DNA of 64,000 nucleotides from Rhynchosporium graminicola (lineage: Eukaryota > Ascomycota > Leotiomycetes > Helotiales > Ploettnerulaceae): NCBI GenBank assembly GCA_900074885.1, contig FJUW01000012.1, positions 806,001-870,000 on the forward strand, in the 5' to 3' direction. A program made the translations under genes and the position numbers. Under the pieces are notes generated by a model that saw only the letters and a program-made list of their open reading frames with translations, was not told the DNA's origin and did not search any database. Of the stretch, positions 53,090 through 63,557 are shown one piece after another; positions within the stretch are counted from its first letter, which is position 1, and each line of letters opens with the position of its first letter.

Positions 53090-56000
53090 ATGAAGTATTT
53101 ATCTGGCACTTTATTCCACGCACTCACTGCTAATACCTTACAAGAGGCTCATTCACCCCGCACAATACCATAAACACAAAAGAGCGACCCAACTTCAAGC
53201 AGCGAAGGCCCGATTCTTCAAGTCAACTAACAAGCGCACGACATTCTTCGAAGACCGTGTATAGCAATTCGGATCCCTCTAATCAGGAAACATTCGACAC
53301 GCCCAACTCGACGAACGAACGAAGTATCACACTGAGTGATCTTGGCAATTCGAGCTCGCTATTCTCCTACGCCTCTCCCGCTTCCTTCGACTTTGGCAGC
53401 CGCAGAAAGTCTGTGAATACCGACTGTCCAATACCCTTTGTCTTTGGGGTACCGAAAGAACCGCGTCAACTCAAGGACGCTCGCACCAAAATGGTCAACG
53501 AACGATCGCCTGCTAAGGCGCCTCTGCAACCCATAATCCTCAATGAGCAACCACAAAAGGAAGCAGAGAGCTCCCGTTCTGTAAAGCCATCGACAGTGCC
53601 GCAGTTTGGGCAACCGACGTTTCCTTCGTCTCCCCTCCATCGTGCGCCGGTAAAGGACTCGGGTCTGTTCATCCAGCCCAAGTCCCGCCCAGAACACCAC
53701 AGAAATGGAGAAAAGCCTGGTATGATACAATATGACTCAATAATTTACGCTGACCTAACTTTGAGTCTTTTAGCACACCCACATGTTCAAGCTGCCAAGG
53801 ACCTCGTTAGAAAGGTGGTTCATAATCCTCTTATGCCTAGAGCTCCTTCGGAGTACCACCCGGAGCTGAAATATGCGTAAGAAACCTACCATTTCGGTTC
53901 GGGCAGACAATGCTAATGTTGACCATAGTCCTCCGCCCAACTCAAGCGCACAACGAGCACCAGCACCCCAATACAACTCATATACTACGACAAAAGCGGC
54001 GCCCCAGCAAATGTTCAGCTCAATGGGAGGGTCCTCGAGTGGATTTTCATCTGCCAATTCTGGAAGCAATTACATCGACCTGACCCAAGCCAGTCCCAGT
54101 AACAATTGCATTGATCTCACCAAGATCAACTGCAGAGACAGTCATGTTGCGCCTATAACAGAATCTTTCGAGCCCTACACTTTTGTGGATCCCGCTAAAG
54201 CACAAGAAGATCTCAAGGCTCTGCTGGAGGGCGCTATGGAGGACGAGGAAGACTTGCCTAGGACTCGATCTCGCAAGAAGATTAAGGACGCGGACGTGGA
54301 TGGTTTACCTGACAAATTGAACGGCCTTAAGGTTGGAGATGAGAAAACTGCAGCTGCTTCTGATGATGAGGAGGAAGAGGAAGACGACGGTTCTGTTGAG
54401 GGAGTCAAAGTGAAGCTGTTGCCCCATCAGGTTGAGGGTCTTGAATGGATGAAAGGCCGGGAACTGGGCACCGGCAAGAAAGGAGCTAGAGTACCCAAGG
54501 GCGGAATCCTTGCGGATGATATGGGACTCGGAAAGACCCTGCAATCTATCTCGCTCATTCTCACGAATCCCAAGCCGACCGACGATGCCACCATCACAAA
54601 ACGCAAAATACCAACTGGTTTAGAGAAGACTACCCTTGTCGTTGCCCCGTTGGCCCTCATCCGACAATGGGAGGCAGAAATCAAGGACAAAGTTATGAGT
54701 TCCCATATGCTCAAAGTATGTGTTCATCACGGACCTCAACGAACAAAAAGATTTGGAGACTTGAAGAAATTCGACGTTGTGGTGACTACCTATCAAATCC
54801 TGGTTTCCGAATTTGGCAATTCTTCCGATGATCCAGATGGTGTCAAGGTTGGGTGCTTTGGCCTCCATTGGTATCGTGTTATTCTGGACGAAGCTCATAC
54901 CATCAAGAATCGCAATGCTAAAGCTACCCAAGCTTGCTATGCATTACGAAGCGAGTATAGATGGTGCTTGACCGGTACGCCCATGCAGAACAATTTGGAC
55001 GAGCTTCAGAGTCTCATTAAGTTCTTGCGTATCAAGCCGTACGATGACTTGAGAGAATGGAAAGATCAGATTGATCGGCCAATGAAGAATGGGAGAGGAG
55101 ATGTTGCTATCAAGCGCCTCCGTCATTACCTGAAAATCTTCATGAAGCGTCGCACGAAAGAGATCTTGAAGAAGGAGGGAGCCCTCAATCCTGGTGGCAA
55201 ACCATCGGCACCTGGGGAGGCTAATTCGACTGGCTTTAAAGTCACGGAGCGAAAAATTGAGAAAGTCTTTGCAGAGTTCTCTCCTGAGGAGCGCCAATTC
55301 TATGATCGTCTCGAGGCGCGTACTGATGAAAGTATTGAGCGGATGATGAGCGGCGAGAAGATCAACTATGCTAACGCTTTGGTCCTTCTGTTACGTCTCA
55401 GACAAGCTTGTAATCATCCAAAGCTTGTTGCTGGTAAGCTTGGTAAAGACAGCGAGGCGCTGGGCGCTGAATCAAACAACGCAAAAAAGATAAAGGCGTC
55501 CAGTACTGATATCGACGAGATGGCGGATATGTTCGGGTCTCTAGGAGTTGGCTCGAAGAAGTGTGAGGTTTGCCAATTGGACTTAGGAAAGACTGCTATC
55601 TCTGAAGGCGCCATCCGCTGCTTAGACTGTGAGGCTGATCTGAAGGCCGTGTCGACAAAAAAGGTGTCTAGAAATGTCAAGGAGAAAAAGAAGAAACGCA
55701 AGGAGCTTAAGGAAAAGAAGTCGGCGTCTACTGCTCCTTCTCGCAAGCCACGAAATCGAAACATTATCGAGGATAGCGACGATGAAGATGAGGATGGTGA
55801 GGGAACCTGGGTAGTACCTAAAGATCAGCAGGGCTCTTTGACACTCGGGAAAGCTGGAGGACAGGCTGATGAAGATGCTGAGGGCGGGGGAGATTGGCTG
55901 AACTCAGATGACGATGATTCGTTCCCAGATCTCAAGGACGTCAAATCCCAGCAGAATAAGAAAGAGCATGCCGATTCCGACTCTGAGGCAGACTCTGCAA

Positions 56001-56885
56001 CAGACTCGGATGACGACACAGACTCAGACTCCGATTCCGATTCAGCCGTTGAAGAGGAGTTTGATTCATCTGAAGACGAAGAAGGCAAACTTGCAACGAT
56101 TGTTTCATCAACAAAAATCACCTACCTGCTAAAAATCCTAAGCAAGGAGATAGACCAGCACAAGTTCATCGTCTTCTCACAATTTACCTCCATGCTGGAT
56201 CTCATCGAGCCTTTCCTCCGCCAACGAGGATTCAAATTCACGCGCTACGATGGAAGTATGAAGAACGACGAGCGAGAAGCCAGTCTCTCCAGACTTCGAA
56301 ACGACAAGAATTGCAGAATCCTGCTTTGCAGTCTGAAGTGCGGATCCCTTGGACTCAACCTCACAGCCGCTACTCGTGTAGTCATTCTCGAGCCGTTCTG
56401 GAATCCCGTAAGTACCCCTTTACTCCCTTCTCTATAGACACTTCTTAAGTTCTGTAACTTACTCTCGATCCTAGTTTGTCGAAGAACAAGCCATCGACCG
56501 CGTCCACCGCCTCACCCAAAAAATCGACGTCATCGTCTACAAAATCACCATCCAAGACTCTGTCGAGCAACGAATCCTCGAGCTCCAGGAAAAGAAACGT
56601 GAGCTCGCCAACCAGACCATTGAAGGTGGTAAAGGCGGCGCTGGTAAGCTAGGCATGAAGGAGATCTTGCAGCTTTTCCGACGTGATGCCGAATCGGCTG
56701 GTCCTCGTTCTTCGATTGGGGGAAATTATGATCTGGGTACCAAGCCGAGGATCTTGAAAGAGTCGACGCTGCCGACGAGTAGTACGGACTCCAGTCGTGG
56801 GGTGTCGATTGCGAGGGAGCGGAAGATCACGCCGCCTGGTGCTACGGTAGGGAGAGAGGATTCTGTATATGGTCGGAGATGGTAG
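53090..56885 (+). CDS. SNF2-family ATPase, Rad5/Rad16/Uls1 group, with reduced zinc finger and acidic insert
   Basis: DNA-dependent ATPase/translocase of the group that includes DNA-repair and SUMO-targeted ubiquitin ligases. Proposed exons: 53090-53094, 53145-53719, 53774-53876, 53929-56407 and 56475-56885, giving 1,190 residues. The N-terminus is disordered with two YIDLTQ/CIDLTK motifs (near 300) like SUMO-interacting motifs. Helicase lobe 1: LLPHQVEGLEWM, GGILADDMGLGKTLQSI, TTYQILVSEF, VILDEAHTIKN and LTGTPMQNNLDELQSL. Between the lobes, where this group usually has a C3HC4 RING, only CEVC...CLDC remains. It is followed by a Lys-rich stretch and a long Asp/Ser acidic tract (about 900-975). 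Lobe 2: IVFSQFTSMLDLI, SLGLNLTAATRVVILEPFWNP and DRVHRLTQ. The 5-nt first exon is inference: the frame has no nearer ATG than 53491, and a 50-bp intron with a GCTAATAC branch site and ACAAG acceptor restores an ATG in phase. Confidence 0.85.
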
Positions 56886-57524
56886 GTTCTTGCTCTCTTA
56901 ATTTAGGGGAGGATGGTAGAATGATTAGATTATCTTTCGATGGAGCATTAGAGGCCTCAATGTTTCATTTGGATCAGTAGGGGGTTGGTACTTGGCGTTT
57001 TGCTTAGATTTTCACGTCAGTGTATCTGTCTATGGTTGGGAATACCCATGAGGATCGGTGGGTTAGATGTGGCAGGTGATGACTTGGGCGATAGATGATA
57101 TTGGAGACTGTATTTATCCTTCAAACCATGGTCGAACTTGCTCTTATAATCTTTGTTGCATGTCGTGGCATTGTTTACCTTTGAATGGTGAACTCGAGAT
57201 TCCTCGCTTCGAGGCTCACTTGATACAACAACGTAGCAACGGGAGTGACTCGGGATTTAAATACTTACTACAACGTGATAATTTTATAACATCTCCCCAT
57301 GAACAAAGCTGCACGACATGAATGTTTGCTTCGAGAATTGATATGATCTACAAAAGTAAGATTAAGGTTGCTCTCCAAACTAGATATGGACATTGCACGA
57401 TCTCATCTAGGAAGCAGTATATAATATCGTGTGAGATAAGTTATAGTAATCTAGATTTTGCGAAGGAATTTTAAAGACCTTGCGTTCTAGATCGAACAAC
57501 GGATACATATACAGACACGTTCAC
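56886..57524. other. Intergenic between convergent SNF2 and MET10 genes
   Basis: About 640 bp of 3' flanking sequence; no gene seen. Confidence 0.6.
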
Positions 57525-60500
57525 TTAGTATACCTCAAGCACATATCTCAGTTCCTCCTTCAGACGCTCAATTTCCTTTTTCGGGTCGACCTTCTTGCCA
57601 GCAGACTTGGCATCTCTAGCAATAGCCTCCTCCAGAACCTCAGTGACATCAGGAACAGGCCACGTCGGTCCACAAAGGTAGAAGGCGCCTTCCTCCTTGA
57701 TATACGCTTTGATGATATCGCTGATGGTTTGTCGCATGCGGTCTTGGATGTAGATTTTCTCGGGCTGATCACGAGAGAAAGCTCTGCCGAGGAGAGTGAT
57801 GACGCCGGCATCTTGGTAGGCTTCCCATTCTTCGCCGTAGAGATACTCCTCACGCTGGTGGCGGGAGCCCATGTACAAGAGGATGGCCCCAATCTCTTTG
57901 CCCTGCGCTTTTTGCATGGCACGGTATTGAACGAAGGCTCGGAATGGAGCGAGACCTGTTCCGAGACCGGCCATGATGAGAGGGGCGGTATCTTTGACAG
58001 GGAGCTTCATTACGGAAGGCTTGACGGAGGCGGTGACCTTGGCGCCGATGGGGAGCTTGCTCAAGTATCGTGTCGCTTGACCGAAGCGGTCGCGGCCCTT
58101 GGGGTCCACCCAGTTAACGACGACGATCATGAGAGCGACGGTTTTGGGGTTGACCATTTGACTAGAGGCGATGGAATACTCTCGTCTCTTCATAGGTGCC
58201 ACGATCTGCGCAATGTCATGGAAGCTTGGGTGTGCGGACGTGAATTCGAGGAGGACGTCAGCGTAGGTGATGGTGTCGACCTCGGAGCGGCGCTTGAATT
58301 CATTATTTCCTTCTAAACCACTGATAGAAAGGAGTGTTTTCCGCTCGGCGTCGTCAGAAGCGAATTCCGCCAGGGCCTCGTAAAACTTCTTGGGTGGCTT
58401 TCCGAAAATGTCAACATTTTGGACAAGAGATTGGAAAACGGTTCGTGTTTCCAAGACAGTAGGATCCTCTCTTGATGGCACCTCAACCACGTCTTCTGCA
58501 TTGAGACCATAGAATCTCATGAACTCAAGAACCTCCTCCACATCGTTCTCGGCATGGATGCCAAGGGCTTCGCCAATGTTATATTTAAGACCAGAAGTAC
58601 CCAAATCAAACTCGATATGGAAGATATTACGATCATATGTCATTGGCGTCAGACGACGATTCTCCTGAACAGTAATTTCATAAGTCTTGGTCGTTAGATC
58701 TGGTCGGAGAGCAATCTTCGTTCCGTAAGCTTCTTTGAAAGCAAGACTCTTGGCGACGGATTGCCAGTTCTTGAGGAACGCGGGAGCCTCCTTTTCTTCC
58801 TTTTCAAAGCCAGTGAAGCTGCTGGACGTGATATTTCGTGGAAGGTCTGGTACTTCTACATCCACCTCGACCTCAGCCCAGGCCTCCGGGATATCAACTT
58901 TTCGAAGGGCCTTTTCCAAATCAGCAGCAACTTCGTTGAGAAGATCCGAAGTGCCGTTGATGGCCGCAAGCTTCTCCCGGCTGATTTCCAGGTGAGCAAC
59001 TTTCAAGAAAGCCAACTCGGCGAGAAGAATTGCAACGGCGGCATCCTTCTCAACGGCAGGTGACTGAGTCACATCCAGGACGTATAAAGAGATGCTTCGG
59101 AACTTGATGTCGTTTCGAACAGATGCTGATAGCTTCTGCTCCAGATCCTCGTCCTTGACTCCAGTAAGCGAAACAATGAGAGATCCACCAGTTTTGATAT
59201 TCTTGACGATGGCAAGCTCCTTCAAGAGTTTCTCCTCGCCAACGACAGCAACGTCAGCTTCTTCAATTGGATAGAAAGAGTCCACAGACTTCTTGGAAGT
59301 TCGAATATCTGTTCGAACTGTGCCTCCTTGGACCAAGTTGTCATGAGTCTGGCTGAGAACGACATTGCTGGCTGAATCTCCAGAGAGCAGTTTACTGATG
59401 GCAACTGGAGCAGTCGAAGCTGCAGAGTCTTGAACATCCCAGAAGGTGTACTGTTCGGTCTGAGCAATATTGAGCAATTCGATAACTGCAGGCTCATTGG
59501 ACGACTTGACCGCAAACTTCTGAAAGTACCCAAGCATGGAGCCTGGAGTCAAGGACTCAGCTCGCGAATACTTCAAGTCAAGAACAGTAGGTGGACTAGT
59601 CCACTTCTCCGAAAACACAGTGGCCGCGAGGACATCTTCGTATAGATTCGAGTGTGCTGACTCGTCAGTCACGGAATTCTGATCAACCACTTGACCGAGG
59701 ACTGCGATGGTTGAAACAGTGGCTGGAAGCACTTTTAAGAAAGCTTCTTCTGCAAATGGTCTATATACTCGAACAGTGACAACGCCAACTTTGTTACCTT
59801 CAGATGCGAGCTTTTCAGCGACTTGACCAGCCAAAGAGCTTTCTACGCTTCCAAAGACAACGAGGACGGTCTCGGCAACGTTGCTGCCTCGGTACTCGAA
59901 AAGTCCGTACGCCGTACCAAGCTCATTATTGAAAGCATCTAACACGTGAGCGGCCTTATTTTCGGCATCCGCTCGTTTGCTGATCTTGGAGACTTCCTTG
60001 AGAACGTTGTTGTACGCACTATCCAAGCCAGAGGGATTCAGGACATCAATGACTCGAAGCGTGTCACGACCGACGCTGACACCGTCATAGATGTGAATGG
60101 TTGGAAGAACTGTCGCTAGAATGGTGGAAAAAAGTGACATATGTTGAGCCTCGTACGGAGATGAGCTAGAAACAAGACCGAGCCCCAGATCTTCGGCAAG
60201 CGTCAACGCAGTAGCATAGTCCGTAACGAGTCCACGGGTTGCACCAGGGGCGTAGTCAACTGCCGCAACATGCGCGACGAATGGGTTTGCAACGGAGTAC
60301 AGAAGTGACAATTGGTCTAGAGCGGAACGCAAGTTGTGCAAGCTAGATGAAGAAGCCAGTAGAGATTGCGGAATGTGTCTCTTGGCCAAATCAAAGTCCT
60401 TAGAGAACATGTATCCCAAGGCAAATGCGCCTGCACCCGAGCGAGTCTGCAGACGCGCAACCTCTGTAGTATATCCATTGACATTGGCAGTATTGGTAGC

Positions 60501-60794
60501 AGACCATGCCTTCGCAGCCACATCCAAATCGAATGTCTCTGGAGAGTACGAGAAGATCTTGTCAGAGAGAGCATAGGCAACCTGTTGAACTAGGGTTTGC
60601 GTTGTAAGGTAGGTAGGTCCGCTGATCGAGGTGTAGTCAATTGGCTGGCCAAAGGGCAGACTCGAGGATTTTTGGGTGAACTTGCGAAAAGAGGTGGTAT
60701 CATCGGTTCTAGAATTCCAGATGCTTGGAAGGACATCGCCACCCGCAGGTGTCTGGAATTGCGTGTCAGATTTTGACCCAGAGTGCGACTTCAT
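57525..60794 (-). CDS. met10: Sulfite reductase (NADPH) flavoprotein alpha subunit MET10
   Basis: Flavoprotein subunit that passes electrons from NADPH to the sirohaem beta subunit for six-electron reduction of sulfite to sulfide in sulfate assimilation. Single exon, 1,089 residues; the yeast protein is 1,035. The N-terminal half is the pyruvate:ferredoxin-oxidoreductase-like region characteristic of fungal Met10, with TTQTLVQQVAYALSDKIF and a GAGAFALGYMFSKDF segment. The FAD-binding reductase domain starts about residue 690 (KSLAFKEAYGTKIALRPDL). Its FAD motif RREYSIASS lies near 868, then the NADPH-binding GLGTGLAPFRAFVQYR (about 940), YMGSRHQREEYLYGEEW, and YLCGPTWPVPDVTEVLEEA. The C-terminus LRYVLEVY with a terminal aromatic is as in the family. 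The ATG at 60794 is the first in frame. Confidence 0.95.
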   Translation of the reverse strand: MKSHSGSKSDTQFQTPAGGDVLPSIWNSRTDDTTSFRKFTQKSSSLPFGQPIDYTSISGPTYLTTQTLVQQVAYALSDKIFSYSPETFDLDVAAKAWSATNTANVNGYTTEVARLQTRSGAGAFALGYMFSKDFDLAKRHIPQSLLASSSSLHNLRSALDQLSLLYSVANPFVAHVAAVDYAPGATRGLVTDYATALTLAEDLGLGLVSSSSPYEAQHMSLFSTILATVLPTIHIYDGVSVGRDTLRVIDVLNPSGLDSAYNNVLKEVSKISKRADAENKAAHVLDAFNNELGTAYGLFEYRGSNVAETVLVVFGSVESSLAGQVAEKLASEGNKVGVVTVRVYRPFAEEAFLKVLPATVSTIAVLGQVVDQNSVTDESAHSNLYEDVLAATVFSEKWTSPPTVLDLKYSRAESLTPGSMLGYFQKFAVKSSNEPAVIELLNIAQTEQYTFWDVQDSAASTAPVAISKLLSGDSASNVVLSQTHDNLVQGGTVRTDIRTSKKSVDSFYPIEEADVAVVGEEKLLKELAIVKNIKTGGSLIVSLTGVKDEDLEQKLSASVRNDIKFRSISLYVLDVTQSPAVEKDAAVAILLAELAFLKVAHLEISREKLAAINGTSDLLNEVAADLEKALRKVDIPEAWAEVEVDVEVPDLPRNITSSSFTGFEKEEKEAPAFLKNWQSVAKSLAFKEAYGTKIALRPDLTTKTYEITVQENRRLTPMTYDRNIFHIEFDLGTSGLKYNIGEALGIHAENDVEEVLEFMRFYGLNAEDVVEVPSREDPTVLETRTVFQSLVQNVDIFGKPPKKFYEALAEFASDDAERKTLLSISGLEGNNEFKRRSEVDTITYADVLLEFTSAHPSFHDIAQIVAPMKRREYSIASSQMVNPKTVALMIVVVNWVDPKGRDRFGQATRYLSKLPIGAKVTASVKPSVMKLPVKDTAPLIMAGLGTGLAPFRAFVQYRAMQKAQGKEIGAILLYMGSRHQREEYLYGEEWEAYQDAGVITLLGRAFSRDQPEKIYIQDRMRQTISDIIKAYIKEEGAFYLCGPTWPVPDVTEVLEEAIARDAKSAGKKVDPKKEIERLKEELRYVLEVY

Positions 60795-62629
60795 CGTTGT
60801 CGAGGGGAGGTTGTCAACAATTTACCTGACTTTTTATTGTAGCTTCAACTCTAGAGAGAGGATCGGTCGCCTTCCGTTTCATCCCCCGACTAGGAAACAA
60901 GTCTAGATCCATCGGCTCGCCCATTTTAGATTTTGTTTTGATAGCTTCTTTCAAAGAACATCAAGTAATACTAGATATTCTCAAGCTCAAAGAGGCTTGA
61001 ATAGATTCACTAAGATGTGCAATGAAGATAGGAAATATGTGAAGGGAGCGGTAATATCAAGACTTTATTAATTGCCTAGCCATGGATCATTTGAATTTGA
61101 AATTGAAAGGAAGGGAGAGAATTCAGCCTAAGTCTACTTAAATGCAGCAGGCTAGCGTTCGTTCGTTCTTCCATACATAGGAACAAGCAGCTTTTATTCC
61201 GGCTTGTAGCCGTCGGTTTGCGTTGCGCCGCAAGAGGCCCAGAATAAAACATCTCCTTGCTGTCATGAGGGAGGCCAAAAGCTGCCAGACACGAGAAATC
61301 ACGCCTTCATACTCGAAATGACAACATCGGTAAAACGGGTGAAGGAGCTTCGGCCATTGATTGTCGGACCGAACTCGGAGTTCTCGGGAAGTTCGAGCAT
61401 GTGACTATGGCTCGAGCTCCACTGATTTGTTTACAGGAGGAGCTCGCAAGCGCAAGGCAAAGGCTCTCTCCAAACACCATCTCATGTCTTTCCTACTCTG
61501 CACGAGAATCACGCTCTTGCTTCTATTCTAGCTACAAAGCTGATCGACGTTGGATATTTGGCTTGGCCTAACATATGTGGGATATGAATCTCTTTCCAGC
61601 GTGGGAACACCCGCCTCTGAAGATCGGGCTATAAATCCAGCAAGCCGTCGGAAGCGTGATATCAAAGGTCAAAAGTTAAGAAGCGTGAGAATTCTCGAAT
61701 CTGAGGTGGGGTTTTTTATACTCGGGGTTAGTCTATTCCTGGGCGCATCTCCTCCATGTTGCTGCAGATGGTTTGAGTGCTGCCAGGAAAGAGCGACCGT
61801 CTTCCTCACACTATCACGAATGAAGTTTTGAGCCTTTCCAGGGCGACACGGGCGTGTGGTCAGAGTCTATTTGCGAGTCTAGGCTTGATTCTCTAGACTA
61901 CCTACAAATGAGCGAAGTAGCTATCAATTGATAAGTAGAAACTGCAACCAAAGAGATCTGAATAATCTACATTAGTCTATGCTTGAAGCGACTGATGGAT
62001 AGCAGGTCTTTGCTGCGGCCGTATGCTTCAAGTCTTCACTTCGTCAAGTCAAGCCTGTCGGGTCTTACGCTGTGTATCATCGGACTCAGACTAGTAGGAG
62101 ATTTGCTTCAAGTGCTCCGTTGCTCCCACTTGGGAGCAGAAGAGAGATTATATCTTCACTATTAAGGCTTTTGCAGAAGCGCTTTCGAAGCTCACATACA
62201 TAGAAAGGCTTTAGAATGGAGATACTCTAACTTTCTCAACCTTACGTTGCCTCGATCCAAGATTCATCGAAACCACAGTGAGCACTACGTGTGGATTGGT
62301 GCATTGCTACCGTACGATACGTTTTTCTAGGTTCACAATCGGCTACAAATGCGAGATTACGGGAACGTAAGTCCGAAATCATATACATGAAGTTCTTGAA
62401 AGTTTGCTCCAGTCCATGCCGGGGGCTCTATCGTACGCAAGATGCACGAGGCGGATATGCGGCCGCCTCTATGTGAATAGCAAGAATCCACAATATAATA
62501 ACATGGAAGTACTTCCTCTCATTAGCTCATCACAAATCTTAATTACTTTCTCAACTTTATCGAACATATCAACTCCAAAGCTTAAGTCAACCCAACTACG
62601 CAATCAACTCAGTTGACGAAATCTTGACG
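60795..62629. other. Long divergent intergenic region MET10 / FMP52, no gene recognised
   Basis: About 1.8 kb. I looked for a Cys3/MetR-type site (ATGRYRYCAT). The nearest match, ATGACAACAT at about 61319, departs at one position. Small frames here show no family features. Confidence 0.5.
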
Positions 62630-63378
62630 ATGGCTTCCACAGGTGTAATCGGATCCACTGGTCTAGTCGTAAGTTACCGCATGTATAAGTACTACCCGAC
62701 ATGCAAGACATCTGCTAAACTCCCGTCTAACCACAGGGCTCTCACATCCTGACCATCCTCCTCTCCACACCCTCAGTCAGCAGCGTTTACGCCATTGCCC
62801 GTCGCCAACCTACCAGCACGGATGCGAAATTGAAGCCTTTAGTAAACAAAGAAACCTCGCAATGGGCCACATCTCTCACCAGCGTCACCCCACCACCATC
62901 CCTCTTCTTCAGCGCGCTAGGCACTACCAAAGCAGCAGCAGGTGGCATCGATGCGCAACGCAAGATCGATGTGGATCTCAATCTCGAAGTCGCGAGGGCA
63001 GCTAAAGCCGCTGGAGTCAAAGTCTACGTCTTGATCTCGACTATGACAGCGAGTTCGAAGTCTCTGATACCATACTCGAAGCTCAAGGGCGACTTGGAGG
63101 ATGGCATCAAGGAGATTGGATTTGAGAAGACGGTTATCATAAGACCCGGGTTATTAGTGGGAACGAGAGAGGAGAGTAGACCTGCTGAGGCTGTTCTTAG
63201 AGGGATTGCTAATGCGCTGGGCTCTGTTGCTCATGTGTTAAAGGATACGTGGGCACAGGACGCGGAGGTTGTTGCCAGGGTTGCGGTCGGTGCAGGTCTA
63301 CAAGCTTTGGAAGGCGATAAACCCAAGGTGTGGGAGATCAACCAATCTGACATCGTGAAATTGGGTCGAACCGAGTAA
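62630..63378 (+). CDS. fmp52: FMP52-like NAD(P)-binding protein, mitochondrial
   Basis: Short-chain dehydrogenase-like atypical NAD(P)-binding protein. Two exons: 62630-62668 (13 codons) and 62737-63378, with a 68-bp intron, giving 226 residues, the usual size of Fmp52. The first exon holds the start of the dinucleotide loop and the intron interrupts the glycine motif: GVIGSTGLV then GSHILTILL. Later come FSALGTTKAAAGG (family ALGTT motif), KVYVLISTMTAS, SKLKGDLEDGIKEIGF (YxxxK-like position occupied by YSKLKG) and VIIRPGLLVGTREESR, all typical of the Fmp52/TIP30-like group. In yeast the protein is found at the mitochondrial outer membrane; its substrate is unknown. The C-terminus ends at KLGRTE. 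Confidence 0.9.
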
Positions 63379-63557
63379 AAATCGAAGGCTTAGATAGTCT
63401 TTCTTTGCGCATCCTTATTTAATTCTGAGCAGGGGGGGTTGGCGTAGAAGATATTGGGCAATGGTTTGGATGATTGTTCTGCGTTGATTTGATGATTTCA
63501 TAACAGCAAAATATCATTAACTTCCGCACAGCAAATTGTTCATACAGTATCATAACC

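Noticed and set aside
60795..62629. Cys3/MetR-type regulatory site upstream of MET10
   Set aside because: The best candidate, ATGACAACAT near 61319, departs from the consensus at one position and lies over 500 bp away; a chance match is likely.
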